Assembly (NCBI RefSeq): GCF_012641435.1
Contig: NZ_JABAIJ010000001.1
Location: 496,001-560,000, forward strand
Source: Rhizobium sp. P38BS-XIX
GTDB lineage: Bacteria; Pseudomonadota; Alphaproteobacteria; Rhizobiales; Rhizobiaceae
Reading direction: 5' to 3'
DNA: 64,000 bases
Every line of letters begins with the position of its first letter. Position 1 is the first letter of the stretch. Positions 8,870 to 19,296 of this stretch are shown here, one piece after another. The notes beneath the pieces were generated by a model. The model saw only the letters and a program-made list of their open reading frames with translations, was not told the origin of the DNA and did not search any database. The position numbers and the translations under genes are program-made.

Positions 8870-10048
8870 TTGATTCGTATTGGCGCCGTACTTTGTTGCG
8901 TAGTTCTAGCAGGCTGCAATTCCGTATCGAGCGAAGGCCCTCTTGCCGGCGCCATCAACAATGATGCCGGTCAATCCGGCGCGGAGCTTGGCCGCCAGAA
9001 TGCCGCCGTCTTCGATATCGTCGACATCGACAGCCGTAGCGCCCGCCTGGTTTCCGACTATGTTTCCACGACATTCAATCGCCGCTTCGGAATAGGCGGC
9101 GGCGTCGGCCCCGCGGTCATCGGCGTCGGCGATGCTTTGAAGGTGACGATTTTCGAAGCCGGCACCGACGGTCTCTTCTCCACGGCGCAATCGAAACAGG
9201 TGTCGCTTGACATCGTCGTGCAGCCGGACGGGCGGGCATCCATTCCCTATGCGGGCTCCGTGAGCTTTGCCGGCAAGTCGCTTGAAGGGGCCCGGAAGGC
9301 GATTCTGGCAGCCTTGGCGACAAAGGCAGTCGAACCCGATGTTATTGTCACGAGCATGGGGACGCCATCGCGCACGGTGACAGTGTCCGGCTCTGTCGGG
9401 CGCCCATCGATGGTTTCGCTTGATCTGACCAAGGAAAAGATCACCGAAGTTATCGCAAAGGCCGGTGGCCCGACGACTCAGCCCTACGAGACCTACGTGA
9501 CGCTTGTTCGCGGCAACAGGACGGGAACCGTTCTGCTGAAGTCGATCATCGAGCATCCCTCTGAGAACATCCTGGTTCAGCCGGGCGATCAGATTTTCCT
9601 CGTGCGTGATCCGAGAACCTTCACCCTGCTCGGTTCCGTACGTGGAGACGGACGCCTGGAATTTGGCTCGAACGATCTCAATCTGCTTGAAGCCGTCGCC
9701 TTGGGGCACGGCGCCATCGACGATTCCAGCAACGCCAAGGGTTTCTTCCTGTTCAGGTACGAAGAGCCTGAAATCGTCAAGAGCCTTCTTGGGCCGGCGC
9801 GCTTCCAGGAATTGCTGCGCAAGGGCATGGCCCCGGACTCGAAGGGGCGCTATCCGATCGTCTATCGCTTCGATATGACTCATCCCGACAGCTTGATTGT
9901 CGGTCAGACTTTCCCGGTCAAAAGCCGCGACGTGATCTACGTATCACGCCATCCTTCCGTCGATATTCGCAAGTTCCTGACAATAGTTGGCGCTCCGCTG
10001 GGGATCGCGGCACAAGGCGCGGCGACGGCGACCCTTTTGAATAACTAG
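8870..10048 (+). CDS. rkpU: Polysaccharide export outer-membrane lipoprotein (Wza/KpsD-like)
   Basis: A protein of 392 residues starting at TTG 8870, with GAGG about nine bases upstream. The N-terminus is a lipoprotein signal, with lipobox LAGC ending at Cys16. The segment VGDALKVTIFEAG near 85-97 is the start of a polysaccharide export (PES) domain, followed by SLBB-like repeats (VTVSGSVGRPSMVSLD; FTLLGSVRGDGRLEFG). Such proteins form the outer-membrane channel for capsule. It lies directly upstream of rkpA in the same direction, the place that rkpU has in Sinorhizobium rkp-1 clusters, hence the symbol. It could serve either neighbouring operon. Confidence 0.8.
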   Translation: MIRIGAVLCCVVLAGCNSVSSEGPLAGAINNDAGQSGAELGRQNAAVFDIVDIDSRSARLVSDYVSTTFNRRFGIGGGVGPAVIGVGDALKVTIFEAGTDGLFSTAQSKQVSLDIVVQPDGRASIPYAGSVSFAGKSLEGARKAILAALATKAVEPDVIVTSMGTPSRTVTVSGSVGRPSMVSLDLTKEKITEVIAKAGGPTTQPYETYVTLVRGNRTGTVLLKSIIEHPSENILVQPGDQIFLVRDPRTFTLLGSVRGDGRLEFGSNDLNLLEAVALGHGAIDDSSNAKGFFLFRYEEPEIVKSLLGPARFQELLRKGMAPDSKGRYPIVYRFDMTHPDSLIVGQTFPVKSRDVIYVSRHPSVDIRKFLTIVGAPLGIAAQGAATATLLNN

Positions 10049-10397
10049 TCGTGGAAGGCGACGGTCTGGTGATATCCCAGGTTTGCTCCTGCCGCGTCGC
10101 CTGCGATAGATGCCGACATTTGTATGATCGGGACGGATCGAGCCTTGTTGACGGTCGGAAATTGGCCGTGAATCGATGCACATAACGGCTGGCGTCAAAT
10201 CGTCCGCGGGGCTGCTTTTGGCCGGTGGAGCGAGGGCGCGGGAATGAATGCATTGCTTCGATTATCGGACTGTCACATGTTGGCTATACACGCAGTTTTG
10301 CCGTCTCTGACAACCAGAGATTATGAGAATGCGTGCAGTCGACAGTGATATTGCCGATTCGATACGACGCACGTTGTAAAAATATTGCCGAGAGATC
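10049..10397. other. Intergenic region upstream of rkpA
   Basis: The 349 bases hold a stem-loop just after the rkpU-like stop: GGCGACG at 10057-10063 pairs with CGTCGCC at 10095-10101, with CTGG/CCAG inside the loop. It has no T-run, so it is only a weak terminator candidate. A CTATAC at 10284-10289 resembles an alphaproteobacterial -10 box but lacks a good -35. GAGAGATC before the ATG at 10398 is the likely rkpA ribosome site. Confidence 0.4.
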
Positions 10398-13300
10398 ATG
10401 ACAGTTGAAATTATCGGACGCGCAAGCGTTGCCCCTGGGGCGGGTTCGATCGAAGAGCTACAGCTCGTTCTCAAGGAAGGACGCTGCACAGTAAGCCGCA
10501 TCCCTGAAGAGCGCTGGGACTTGGCGCGCTTTTGGCATCCGGCTGTCGGCGTTCCGGGAAAGACCTACAGCTATGCTGCCGGAGTTCTCGAAAACATCTA
10601 TGCGTTCGATCCTGCGGTTTTCGGCCTTTCACAGCGCGAAGCGATGCAGATGGATCCGCAGCAGCGCATCCTGCTGAATGTCATATGGCGGGCCTTGGAA
10701 GACGCAAACCTGCCGATCGACGGCTTCGCCGGCCAAACGGTCGGTGTTTATATCGGGGCCTCCTCGCTTGAACATGGCAATCTGACGCTCGAGGATCCGG
10801 CGTCCGGCAGCCCGTATTTCATGACGGGCAATACGCTATCCATCGTTTCCAATCGTATCTCGCACATATTCGGGCTGCGTGGCCCGAGCATGACAATCGA
10901 TACGGCGTGCTCTTCGTCGCTTGTCGCGCTGGATCAGGCCATGCGTGCTCTCGAAACAGGTGAGATCGACACCGCGATCGTTGGCGGCATCAACCTATTG
11001 CTCAATCCCATGTCCTTTGTCGGCTTTTCGCAGGCCCGCATGTTGTCGCCGGAAGGGCTGTGCCGCGCTTATGACGACAATGGTCGTGGTTATGTCCGCG
11101 CCGAGGGTGGCGCGGCGATCGTGTTGCGTCGCACCGACGTCGCGTTGCGCGAAAGGGATCGAAGCTATGCCAGACTTCACGCCGTCGGCGTCAATTCTTC
11201 CGGCCGCACGAATGGCATATCGCTGCCGTCACGTGAGGCGCAGGCCGCCCTGCTTCGATCGATCTATGAAAAGCACAACATAGATTTCAACCGGATTGCC
11301 TTCATCGAGGGACATGGGACGGGCACGAAAGTCGGTGATCCCGCCGAGATCTGGGCGATCGGCGAGGTCATCGGGCGCAATCGCCGTGCTCCGGTGCCGG
11401 TCGGATCGATCAAGACGAATATCGGGCATACCGAGCCGGCATCAGGCCTTTTTGGTCTGCTGAAGGCAATGATCGCGCTTGAAAACAATTTCCTTCCGGC
11501 GTCGCTGCATTTCGACCAGCCGAATGAAAACATCGATTTCGAAGGATTGAACGTCAGGATCAACACCTCTGCTATCGAACTTCTCCCTGCAAAGCAGGCT
11601 CGCTTTGTGGGCATCAATTCCTTCGGCTTCGGCGGAACGAATGCGCATGTCGTCATCAGCGATCCCGATCCGGTCGCGCCGCCGGAGCCGCAGCTTCGCG
11701 GCGAGGGGGTAGTGTTTGCTGCAAGCGCCCACACGGCCTCGGCGCTCACGCGGCTGCTTGAGGATTACAAAGTTCGCCTTGCGCAGGCCGAGCCCAAAGA
11801 AGCGCGCCAGATCATCGCGTCCGCCGCCGCCAATCGCGAACCTATGCGCCATCGCTTTGCGGCGCGGGCCAAGGACAGCGCGTCCGTGCTCGAAGCGATC
11901 GAGTCCCATCTTGCCGGCAAGAATTCGGTTGGTGAAGCCGGCGAAGCGCCGATGCAGGCAACCAAGATCGCGTTCGTCTTTTCCGGCAACGGCTCTCAAT
12001 GGGCCGGCATGGGCGTCGGCGCCTATCAGGAAAACCGGCATTTCCGCCAATGTTTCCAGTCTTTCAGCGCACTTTTTGAATATTATCTCGGAGAGAAGCT
12101 GACGGATATTCTGGTCGCGCCGGATCTGTCCTCGCGACTTTCCGACACAAAGATTGCCCAGCCGCTGTTGTTTGCTGTCCAGGCGTCGCTTTCCGATTGT
12201 CTGTGGGCGACGGGTGTCAGACCCGATGCCGTCTTCGGCCATTCCGTGGGCGAGATCGCTGCAGCCTATGCCGCTAAGGCATTGACCGCGGCCGAAGCTG
12301 TCGCGATCGTCGCCAAGCGCTCCCTGCATCAGGATCTCTTGGCCGGTGAAGGCAAGATGGCGGCCGTGGTGCTCAATGAGGACGCGGCGCTCGCTTTCGC
12401 GAAAACCCACGGTCTGAACAGCATCTGTATCGCGGCGATCAATGCCCCCAACTCGGTGACGATTTCCGGTCCAGTTGCCGAGATCGAGGCATTCAAGGAT
12501 GCCGCGCGGAAATCTCAGATCGTGGCGCATGTCCTCGACATCAACTATCCATTCCATCACCCGATCATCGATCGCGCCAAGGATGCATTCCTCGCCGATC
12601 TGCCGGATGTGGCGCCGGATGGCGGAGCAGGGACATTCATTTCGACCGTCACCGGCGCACTTCGTGATGGCCGGCTGCTGGATGCGCAATACTGGTGGCG
12701 CAATGTGCGCGATCCCGTATTGTTCAAGGCCGGTTGCCTGGCTGCCATGGATATGGGGTGCAATCTCTTTATCGAGATTTCGCCGCGCCCGATTCTTTCG
12801 AACTACATAGCCGATATCGCAAAGCAGGCATCGATCCAGGTCATCGCCATACCGACGCTTTTGCGCGAGGCGCCTGCTGCCGGCCATGATCCTGTTTCGC
12901 AATCTTTCGCGCGTGCCGTTGCCAACGGTGCGCCGGCGCTTCGCGCGCGGGGAAGCGCCACGCGCAACGCATTCGTCAAGCTGCCGCCGCTGCCGTTCGA
13001 GCTGGTGGAATTGCACACCCAGCCGACAAGCGACGAGATCGATATTTTCGGGCGCGATCGCAAGAGTTCATACGGCCTGCTCGGATGGCGAACCGATCCC
13101 AATGGATCGAGCTGGAAGAACCATATCGATGCGCAACTCTTTCCAGATCTTGCCGAACATGTCGTAGACGGCAAGGCGATCCTGCCGGGTAGCGGTTTTA
13201 TCGAAATCGCTGTTACTGCCGCGCAAGCCTATTATGGCGCGGATGACGTCGAAATCGGCAATCTGGAGATCGTGCGTCCGCTGGAGTTACGCCAGGACCG

Positions 13301-16300
13301 TATGGCGGAGCTGTCGACGATCCTTTCGCCTGAGACCGGTGACATCGAGATTAGATCGCGCGAGCGCCTCAGTCATGACGATTGGACTGTTCATGCGGTT
13401 GCGCGATGCCGGAAGCCTTTGGAAGCGGACGGCTTTGCCAGCGATGCTGGACGCTGGGGCGGCGAGCGGAAATCCAGCCTGACGTCTGCCACGACCTATG
13501 AAACGGCAGAACGGTTCGGCCTGAACTATGGTCCGCATTTCCAGCTTCTTTCGAAAGCCGTGGCATATGGCAACAGCGCGATTGAAGTCGACCTCAAGCC
13601 CGCTTCACCCTCGTCAAATCCCTTTGCGACATACAACCTCAATCCCATGTCGGTCGATGCGGCCTTCCATGGCCTTGTCGCCTTGTTCGATCAGCTTTCC
13701 GGCGATGAAACGGGCGCACCCTATATCCCGGTTCACTTCGGCACGATCAGGGTTTTGACAGCAGGCAGATCGATTGCCAGGGCCGTGATCGAGATCGATC
13801 GGTTCAGCACCAATTCTATCAAGGCCCGCTTCAGCCTGTTTGACGCGGCGGGCCTGCGGATTGCGGTTCTCGACGATTGCCGTTTCCGTCGCACCCAGTT
13901 GCGCCGCCGCGCAACGCTCGATGCGGTAGCCTTCCATTACGAGAGCATTCCTTCGAACGTCGTTGTTCACACGTCCGCTACGGATAGGCCCGTATCCGCC
14001 GCTCCAACGGTTTTTAGGGCACCTGCAGATTATTCCCCCAACAACGCAAGCCTTTTGCTGGATGCTGCGATCTATCGCGCCTGCCATGACATTGCACTGG
14101 TCATTGCCGATAGCAAAGGCATGGTGTCGCTCGCTGAAGCCCCTGGTGGTACGGGATTGAAGCCGTTCCTCGCCAATTGTCTCTATATCCTTGAGGATGC
14201 GGGCATTGCGCAGGCGACAGGAAGCGAATGGCGGGTGCCGCAAGAACCGACATTGCCGCCGGTTGCCGAGCTGCTTCAGGAGATCTATCGCGAGGATTCC
14301 GGCCGCGTGGCAGAAGCCGTCCTCGTCAACAATGCCTACCGCGATACGTTGGAGCGCCTGGCAACGGTGCGACCGCTTCTGACGGAAGAGGAACCGGACG
14401 CCGCCGTAAGCCTTTCGATGGCCGGCGGTGCGACGCTTGAGCACGTCCTCGTTCAATCGCCGCTGAGTGAAAAGCGGCTTGCGATCCTAGCCGAGGCACT
14501 GGAAGCCTCGCTCGAGGGAAATATCGTTGCGCACATCGTCGAAATCGGTGCGGCATCGCCTGCGTTCAGCCGCAAGCTCGCTGTGATCGCTGCTTCGGTC
14601 GGCGCGAGCCTCGTCATCGCCGAGCCGCGCGAGCAGATGCGGCGTTTGCTTGAGATTGCCTTTGAACGCGATGCGCATGTCATCGTCACCGAGCCGGCAA
14701 AGCTTGCCGATCGATCCATTGCGAACATCCTCATTGCGTCCGGCGATCAGAGTCAGCATCTCCTTCGCCACGATGACAGCGTCAAAGCGATAGTCCGGGC
14801 CGTAGCGATACACGGGGGCCAGTTGCTACTCGCAGATCGTGCGCCGAGCGCTTTCAACGATTTCGTTTTTGGCCTGTCGCAGGGATGGTTCGAGGATAGC
14901 CAGTCGCCGGAATTTCCGGTCGGGCGTCTCGGCACGGTCCAGCAGATCGAGGACCTGCTGATCGGTCTGGGCTTTGCAGCACCTCATATCCAGGAGCTGA
15001 CTTTCCCCGAGGGAACATTGATTGCCGCGGCAGCTGCCGCTGAACCTCAGCCGGAAGCGATCGCGCAAGTCGACGTTCACACTCCGCTACTGGTTTTAAG
15101 CGAGGGTAAGAAAAGCCTGAGCGGCATCGACAAGCGCGTGACTGTCTTTAACGTCGGCTCTTCGCCAGCGGATTTTTCCGAAGTGCTGCAAGCCGTCGAG
15201 CGAAGCCCGCACGCGATCGTTTACGTCGCGAATGCGAAGCGTGATCTCGATGCCACCGAACTCTCGCTCTTCCGTCTCTCGCTTTTCACGGAGCTTGCGA
15301 CCATTTTGTCTCGAGGTGGTGACAATGGGCGACAGCGGTTGATCATCGTAGCGCCGGGCGGTTCGCCTCTGGCCGATGGAGTGATCGATAGCGCCAATGC
15401 CGGCCTTTGGGCTTTTGGCCGCGTACTGCAAAACGAATACGATACCTTGGACCTGCATCTGCTCGACGCCGATCCGGATGACGAGCGAGCCATTGCTGCG
15501 ATCGACAGCGTCGCGAAGGCCGAGACCTTGAACAGAGAGTGGCTGCTGGATCGCGCAAGCGGAGACATCCGCGAGATTCGCGCTGCGGCTGGTCCCTTTG
15601 CTGCCGGTGAAACGAGCCGTCGGGACTTTGCGGCGGCAACGATCCGCCAGCATGCGAGCGGTCGGCTGGACAGCATGGTTTGGGAAGAAGCGAAACGTCC
15701 TGAACCGGAGGCGGGCGAGGTCATCATTGCCGTTGAGGCCACCGGTCTCAATTTTCGCGATGTCATGTGGGCCATGGGTCTTCTGCCGGAAGAGGCGCTG
15801 GAAGATGGTTTCGCGGGAGCGACGATCGGCATGGAATTTGCCGGGCGGGTGTTCGCGGTCGACGACGCCGTCGACGATCTCCAGCCAGGCGACAAGGTGA
15901 TGGGCATCGGGCCTGCCGCTTTCTCGACACATGTTCGCGTTCACCGCGATGGCGTGACCAAGCTGCCGGAGACGATGGAAACGGTTGCCGCCGCAACTGT
16001 GCCCGTTGCCTTCCTGACGGCCTACTATGCCATGGTCGAGCTTGGCCGCATCCAACGCGGCGAAACGATCCTCATACACGGGGCTGCCGGTGGCGTCGGT
16101 CTGGCAGCACTCCAGATCGCCAAGCTCAAGGGTGCGAAGGTGATCGCGACGGCGGGTACGATCGAGAAACGCCGCTTCCTCGAAGTGCTCGGGGCAGATC
16201 ATGTGCTCGATTCCCGCTCGCTGGATTTCGTTGCCGGCGTTCGCCGGATAACGGGCGGTGAGGGTGTCGATCTCGTTTTGAACTCGCTCTTTTCGGAAGC

Positions 16301-17834
16301 GATGGAGCGCAGCATCGAGCTCGTCAAGCCATTCGGGCGCTTTCTGGAGCTCGGCAAGCGCGACTATTATTCCGACCGCAAGATCGGCCTGCGGCCGTTC
16401 CGCCGCAATGTCAGCTATTTCGGCATCGATGCCGATCAGCTGCTGGTGAACGTGCCCGAGCTGACACGCCGGATCTTTGCCGAGATCGGCCAGCTGTTCG
16501 CGGATGAAAAGCTGACGCCGCTTCCGTATCGCGCTTTCGCCTATGACGAGATCGGCAATGCGTTCCGCCTGATGCAGAATGCCGGGCATATCGGCAAGAT
16601 CGTCGTGCGGCCGCCTGTTATCGGCATCGATAGCGTTCTGCCCGCGCCGGCCAAGTCCCTGCGATTCGACTCCAAGGGTGTTTTCCTCGTTGTGGGCGGT
16701 ATTGGCGGCTTTGGGCTTTCCGCTGCGGATTGGCTCGTCGCCAGAGGCGTGCGGCGGATCGCGCTCTCCTCGCGCCGTGGCGAGGCTGACGCCGAAACGA
16801 AGAAGGCGATGGATGATTGGGCCAAGCGTGGCGTCATCGCTTCGCTGCATGCCTGCGACATCACGGATGAAGCAGCGACAGAGGCTCTGCTTGCGTCGCT
16901 TCGGACCAAGGGTGCTTTGAAGGGCATCGTTCATGCCGCCATGGTTCTCGACGATGCGCTGCTTGCCAATCTGACCCCGGAGCGGAATCGTCCAGTGCTT
17001 CAGGTCAAGATGCGTGGCGCAGACATCCTTGATCGCTTGACGCAAAAAGATCAGCTCGATCTCTTCCTGCTGTTCTCATCGGCCACGACGATGCTCGGCA
17101 ATCCCGGCCAGGCGAACTACGTGGCGGCAAACGGGTATCTCGAGGGCTTGGCGCGAACGCGCCGCGCGGCGGGCAAGCCTGCTCTGGCCGTCGGCTTCGG
17201 CGCCATTGCGGACAAGGGATTTCTTGCCCGCAACATCGAGGTCAACGAATTGCTGTCAAAGCGTATCGGCAAGGCGGCGCTGAAGGCGCGTGATGCGCTG
17301 GAGCAGGTCGAGCGTTATATGCTCGCCGACAGGGGGGCGGTCGATGCCGCTGCCGTCATGATTGGCGAGATCGACTGGAACGCCGTCCGCTTGTTGCCGA
17401 TTGCCAACCGCTCGCTGTTCGAACCGCTGATGCGCCATGTGGGCAGCCATCAGGCTCTGAACGAAGTCGATACCATCGATCTGGCGGAGCTGATCAAGGG
17501 CAAGTCGGAAGAGGAGGCGCAGGCCGCTCTTCACAAACTGGTTGCCGCGGAAATCGCCGCGATCCTGCGTGTGACCGAGGATACGGTGACCCCCGACAAA
17601 GTGTTGAAGGATATCGGTCTCGACAGTTTGATGGCCATGGAACTCGGCATGAGCTTCCAACAGAAGACAGGCTTCGATATACCCTTGAGCGGTGTCGGCG
17701 AAGGCACCACAGTCGGTGATGTGGTCAGTCGCCTGCGGGACCGCGTCATGAACCGCGGTAGCGATGCGGCGGAAAGCGCATCGGCGAGCGATGATCAGAT
17801 GGTCGAACGTCTGACCCGCAGCCATACTGCGTAA
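10398..17834 (+). CDS. rkpA: Giant reducing type I polyketide/fatty-acid synthase RkpA
   Basis: A single protein of 2478 residues with the order KS-AT-DH-(pseudo-KR)-ER-KR-ACP. The ketosynthase has Cys171 in DTACSSS, His306 in EGHGTGT and His344 in NIGHTEP. The acyltransferase has Ser616 in GHSVGE. The dehydratase begins near HVVDGKAILPGSG (His921). The enoyl reductase has its NADPH loop GAAGGVGLAA at about 1895, the ketoreductase GGIGGFG near 2100, and the carrier Ser2410 in LDSLMA. All catalytic residues that I could check are present, so it can make a fully reduced chain iteratively. There is no thioesterase, so the chain is probably released by the next protein, RkpG. In Sinorhizobium rkpA is needed for K-antigen production. 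Confidence 0.95.
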   Translation: MTVEIIGRASVAPGAGSIEELQLVLKEGRCTVSRIPEERWDLARFWHPAVGVPGKTYSYAAGVLENIYAFDPAVFGLSQREAMQMDPQQRILLNVIWRALEDANLPIDGFAGQTVGVYIGASSLEHGNLTLEDPASGSPYFMTGNTLSIVSNRISHIFGLRGPSMTIDTACSSSLVALDQAMRALETGEIDTAIVGGINLLLNPMSFVGFSQARMLSPEGLCRAYDDNGRGYVRAEGGAAIVLRRTDVALRERDRSYARLHAVGVNSSGRTNGISLPSREAQAALLRSIYEKHNIDFNRIAFIEGHGTGTKVGDPAEIWAIGEVIGRNRRAPVPVGSIKTNIGHTEPASGLFGLLKAMIALENNFLPASLHFDQPNENIDFEGLNVRINTSAIELLPAKQARFVGINSFGFGGTNAHVVISDPDPVAPPEPQLRGEGVVFAASAHTASALTRLLEDYKVRLAQAEPKEARQIIASAAANREPMRHRFAARAKDSASVLEAIESHLAGKNSVGEAGEAPMQATKIAFVFSGNGSQWAGMGVGAYQENRHFRQCFQSFSALFEYYLGEKLTDILVAPDLSSRLSDTKIAQPLLFAVQASLSDCLWATGVRPDAVFGHSVGEIAAAYAAKALTAAEAVAIVAKRSLHQDLLAGEGKMAAVVLNEDAALAFAKTHGLNSICIAAINAPNSVTISGPVAEIEAFKDAARKSQIVAHVLDINYPFHHPIIDRAKDAFLADLPDVAPDGGAGTFISTVTGALRDGRLLDAQYWWRNVRDPVLFKAGCLAAMDMGCNLFIEISPRPILSNYIADIAKQASIQVIAIPTLLREAPAAGHDPVSQSFARAVANGAPALRARGSATRNAFVKLPPLPFELVELHTQPTSDEIDIFGRDRKSSYGLLGWRTDPNGSSWKNHIDAQLFPDLAEHVVDGKAILPGSGFIEIAVTAAQAYYGADDVEIGNLEIVRPLELRQDRMAELSTILSPETGDIEIRSRERLSHDDWTVHAVARCRKPLEADGFASDAGRWGGERKSSLTSATTYETAERFGLNYGPHFQLLSKAVAYGNSAIEVDLKPASPSSNPFATYNLNPMSVDAAFHGLVALFDQLSGDETGAPYIPVHFGTIRVLTAGRSIARAVIEIDRFSTNSIKARFSLFDAAGLRIAVLDDCRFRRTQLRRRATLDAVAFHYESIPSNVVVHTSATDRPVSAAPTVFRAPADYSPNNASLLLDAAIYRACHDIALVIADSKGMVSLAEAPGGTGLKPFLANCLYILEDAGIAQATGSEWRVPQEPTLPPVAELLQEIYREDSGRVAEAVLVNNAYRDTLERLATVRPLLTEEEPDAAVSLSMAGGATLEHVLVQSPLSEKRLAILAEALEASLEGNIVAHIVEIGAASPAFSRKLAVIAASVGASLVIAEPREQMRRLLEIAFERDAHVIVTEPAKLADRSIANILIASGDQSQHLLRHDDSVKAIVRAVAIHGGQLLLADRAPSAFNDFVFGLSQGWFEDSQSPEFPVGRLGTVQQIEDLLIGLGFAAPHIQELTFPEGTLIAAAAAAEPQPEAIAQVDVHTPLLVLSEGKKSLSGIDKRVTVFNVGSSPADFSEVLQAVERSPHAIVYVANAKRDLDATELSLFRLSLFTELATILSRGGDNGRQRLIIVAPGGSPLADGVIDSANAGLWAFGRVLQNEYDTLDLHLLDADPDDERAIAAIDSVAKAETLNREWLLDRASGDIREIRAAAGPFAAGETSRRDFAAATIRQHASGRLDSMVWEEAKRPEPEAGEVIIAVEATGLNFRDVMWAMGLLPEEALEDGFAGATIGMEFAGRVFAVDDAVDDLQPGDKVMGIGPAAFSTHVRVHRDGVTKLPETMETVAAATVPVAFLTAYYAMVELGRIQRGETILIHGAAGGVGLAALQIAKLKGAKVIATAGTIEKRRFLEVLGADHVLDSRSLDFVAGVRRITGGEGVDLVLNSLFSEAMERSIELVKPFGRFLELGKRDYYSDRKIGLRPFRRNVSYFGIDADQLLVNVPELTRRIFAEIGQLFADEKLTPLPYRAFAYDEIGNAFRLMQNAGHIGKIVVRPPVIGIDSVLPAPAKSLRFDSKGVFLVVGGIGGFGLSAADWLVARGVRRIALSSRRGEADAETKKAMDDWAKRGVIASLHACDITDEAATEALLASLRTKGALKGIVHAAMVLDDALLANLTPERNRPVLQVKMRGADILDRLTQKDQLDLFLLFSSATTMLGNPGQANYVAANGYLEGLARTRRAAGKPALAVGFGAIADKGFLARNIEVNELLSKRIGKAALKARDALEQVERYMLADRGAVDAAAVMIGEIDWNAVRLLPIANRSLFEPLMRHVGSHQALNEVDTIDLAELIKGKSEEEAQAALHKLVAAEIAAILRVTEDTVTPDKVLKDIGLDSLMAMELGMSFQQKTGFDIPLSGVGEGTTVGDVVSRLRDRVMNRGSDAAESASASDDQMVERLTRSHTA

Positions 17835-17852
17835 CAGGAAAAGGGTCGCCCA

Positions 17853-19280
17853 GTGACGACGCAAGACGCCAATGGCGGTAAGCCTGCGGAGCAGAACAAA
17901 AGCAGCCTCCTGGAGCAGATGCGTCGTGTTGGCGAATCCTCGGGGCGTAATCGCGCCGAACGCCTGAACAGGCAGTCCCAGCCGCAGCAGCGTCCGGCGA
18001 TCCGTTTCGAGGATCTGCCGGAATACAAGCGCGTTGCGACGCAGCGTATAGCCGGCGAGATGCTGGGCGTTGCCAATCCCTTCTATCGTTCGCACGATGT
18101 GGCGGCTGGTGCGACGACCCGCATCGGCGGTCGCGAATTCGTAAACTTCGCTTCCTATGATTATCTGGGCACCAATACTGATCCGCTCGTTGCATCGAGC
18201 GCCAAAGAGGCGATCGATCGTTTCGGGATTTCCGCCTCCGCAAGCCGTCTTGTTGCCGGTGAGCGCCCGGGCCATGTGGAGCTGGAGCGCAAGCTTGCTC
18301 AGGTCTATGGCGTCGATGCTGCCGTTTGTTTCGTCAGCGGCTACCTGACGAATGTCGCCGCCATCGGATGCCTGATGGGACCGCAGGATCTGGTGATCCA
18401 TGACGAGTTCATCCACAACAGTGCGTTGGCCGGCATCAAGCTGTCGGGCGCCGTTCGCAGGCTCTTCAAGCACAATGATGTCGACAATCTCGAGAGCATC
18501 CTCAAAACTCTCTCGTCGGATTTCAGGCGCATTCTGGTTATCGTCGAAGGCATCTACTCCATGGACGGCGATGTCGCCGATCTGCCTGGCCTTCTGGAGC
18601 TCAGGGCGCGCTATGGCTTCTGGCTGATGGTCGACGAAGCGCATGCGCTCGGCATTCTCGGCAAGACCGGCCGCGGCACGTTCGAGCATTTCGGGCTCGA
18701 TCCGCGCGAGGTCGATATATGGATGGGGACACTCTCGAAGACGACGTCGAGCTGCGGGGGTTACATCGCCGGCAGCAACGCGCTTGCCGATATTCTGAAG
18801 GCCGAAGCCGGCGGCTTTGTCTATAGCGTCGGTCTCTCGCCCGTTCTGGCCGCTGCCGCAATCGCAGGCCTCGATATCCTGCAGTCCGAGCCGCAACGAA
18901 CCGAGCGTCTCAGGCGCAACGGTCATCTGTTTCTCGAATGCGCGAAGGCTGCAAACCTCGATACGGGGCTGAGCACCGGGTATTCGGTCGTGCCCGTGAT
19001 TGTTGGCGATTCTCTTCGTGCGGCGCAGCTTTCGAACGATCTGCTGGCCGAGGGAATCAACGTCCTGCCGATCATCCATCCGGCCGTCCCGGAGGGCATG
19101 GCCCGCCTTCGGTTCTTCATCACCAGCAATCACACCGAAGAACAAATCCGCCGTGCTGTCACCTTGACCGCGGAAAAGCTGAAAAGCCTGCAGGACCGCA
19201 ATTTCGGTCTCGCATCGCTCGATATGGAAAAGATGATGCAGCTGCTGCCGATGACGCAGACCTCGACTGATCGGCTGTAA
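17853..19280 (+). CDS. rkpG: RkpG, alpha-oxoamine-synthase-like acyltransferase (PLP enzyme)
   Basis: A protein of 475 residues starting at GTG 17853, 18 bases after rkpA, with AAAAGGG upstream. It is a fold-type I PLP enzyme like 8-amino-7-oxononanoate synthase and serine palmitoyltransferase: SYDYLGTN near 105, the VDEAHALG motif near 260, and the PLP lysine Lys296 in LSKTTSSCGG. About 60 residues precede the core and resemble nothing I know. The family joins an acyl thioester to an amino acid with loss of CO2. Its position right after a synthase that lacks a releasing domain suggests that it takes the chain from the RkpA carrier domain. The amino-acid substrate cannot be read from the sequence. 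Confidence 0.92.
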   Translation: MTTQDANGGKPAEQNKSSLLEQMRRVGESSGRNRAERLNRQSQPQQRPAIRFEDLPEYKRVATQRIAGEMLGVANPFYRSHDVAAGATTRIGGREFVNFASYDYLGTNTDPLVASSAKEAIDRFGISASASRLVAGERPGHVELERKLAQVYGVDAAVCFVSGYLTNVAAIGCLMGPQDLVIHDEFIHNSALAGIKLSGAVRRLFKHNDVDNLESILKTLSSDFRRILVIVEGIYSMDGDVADLPGLLELRARYGFWLMVDEAHALGILGKTGRGTFEHFGLDPREVDIWMGTLSKTTSSCGGYIAGSNALADILKAEAGGFVYSVGLSPVLAAAAIAGLDILQSEPQRTERLRRNGHLFLECAKAANLDTGLSTGYSVVPVIVGDSLRAAQLSNDLLAEGINVLPIIHPAVPEGMARLRFFITSNHTEEQIRRAVTLTAEKLKSLQDRNFGLASLDMEKMMQLLPMTQTSTDRL

Positions 19281-19296
19281 CATCGGGGTGGGTTTC

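Noticed and set aside
11442..17045. Long minus-strand frames inside rkpA (11442-13016, 15096-17045)
   Set aside because: They lie entirely inside the synthase gene, without ribosome sites or domains.
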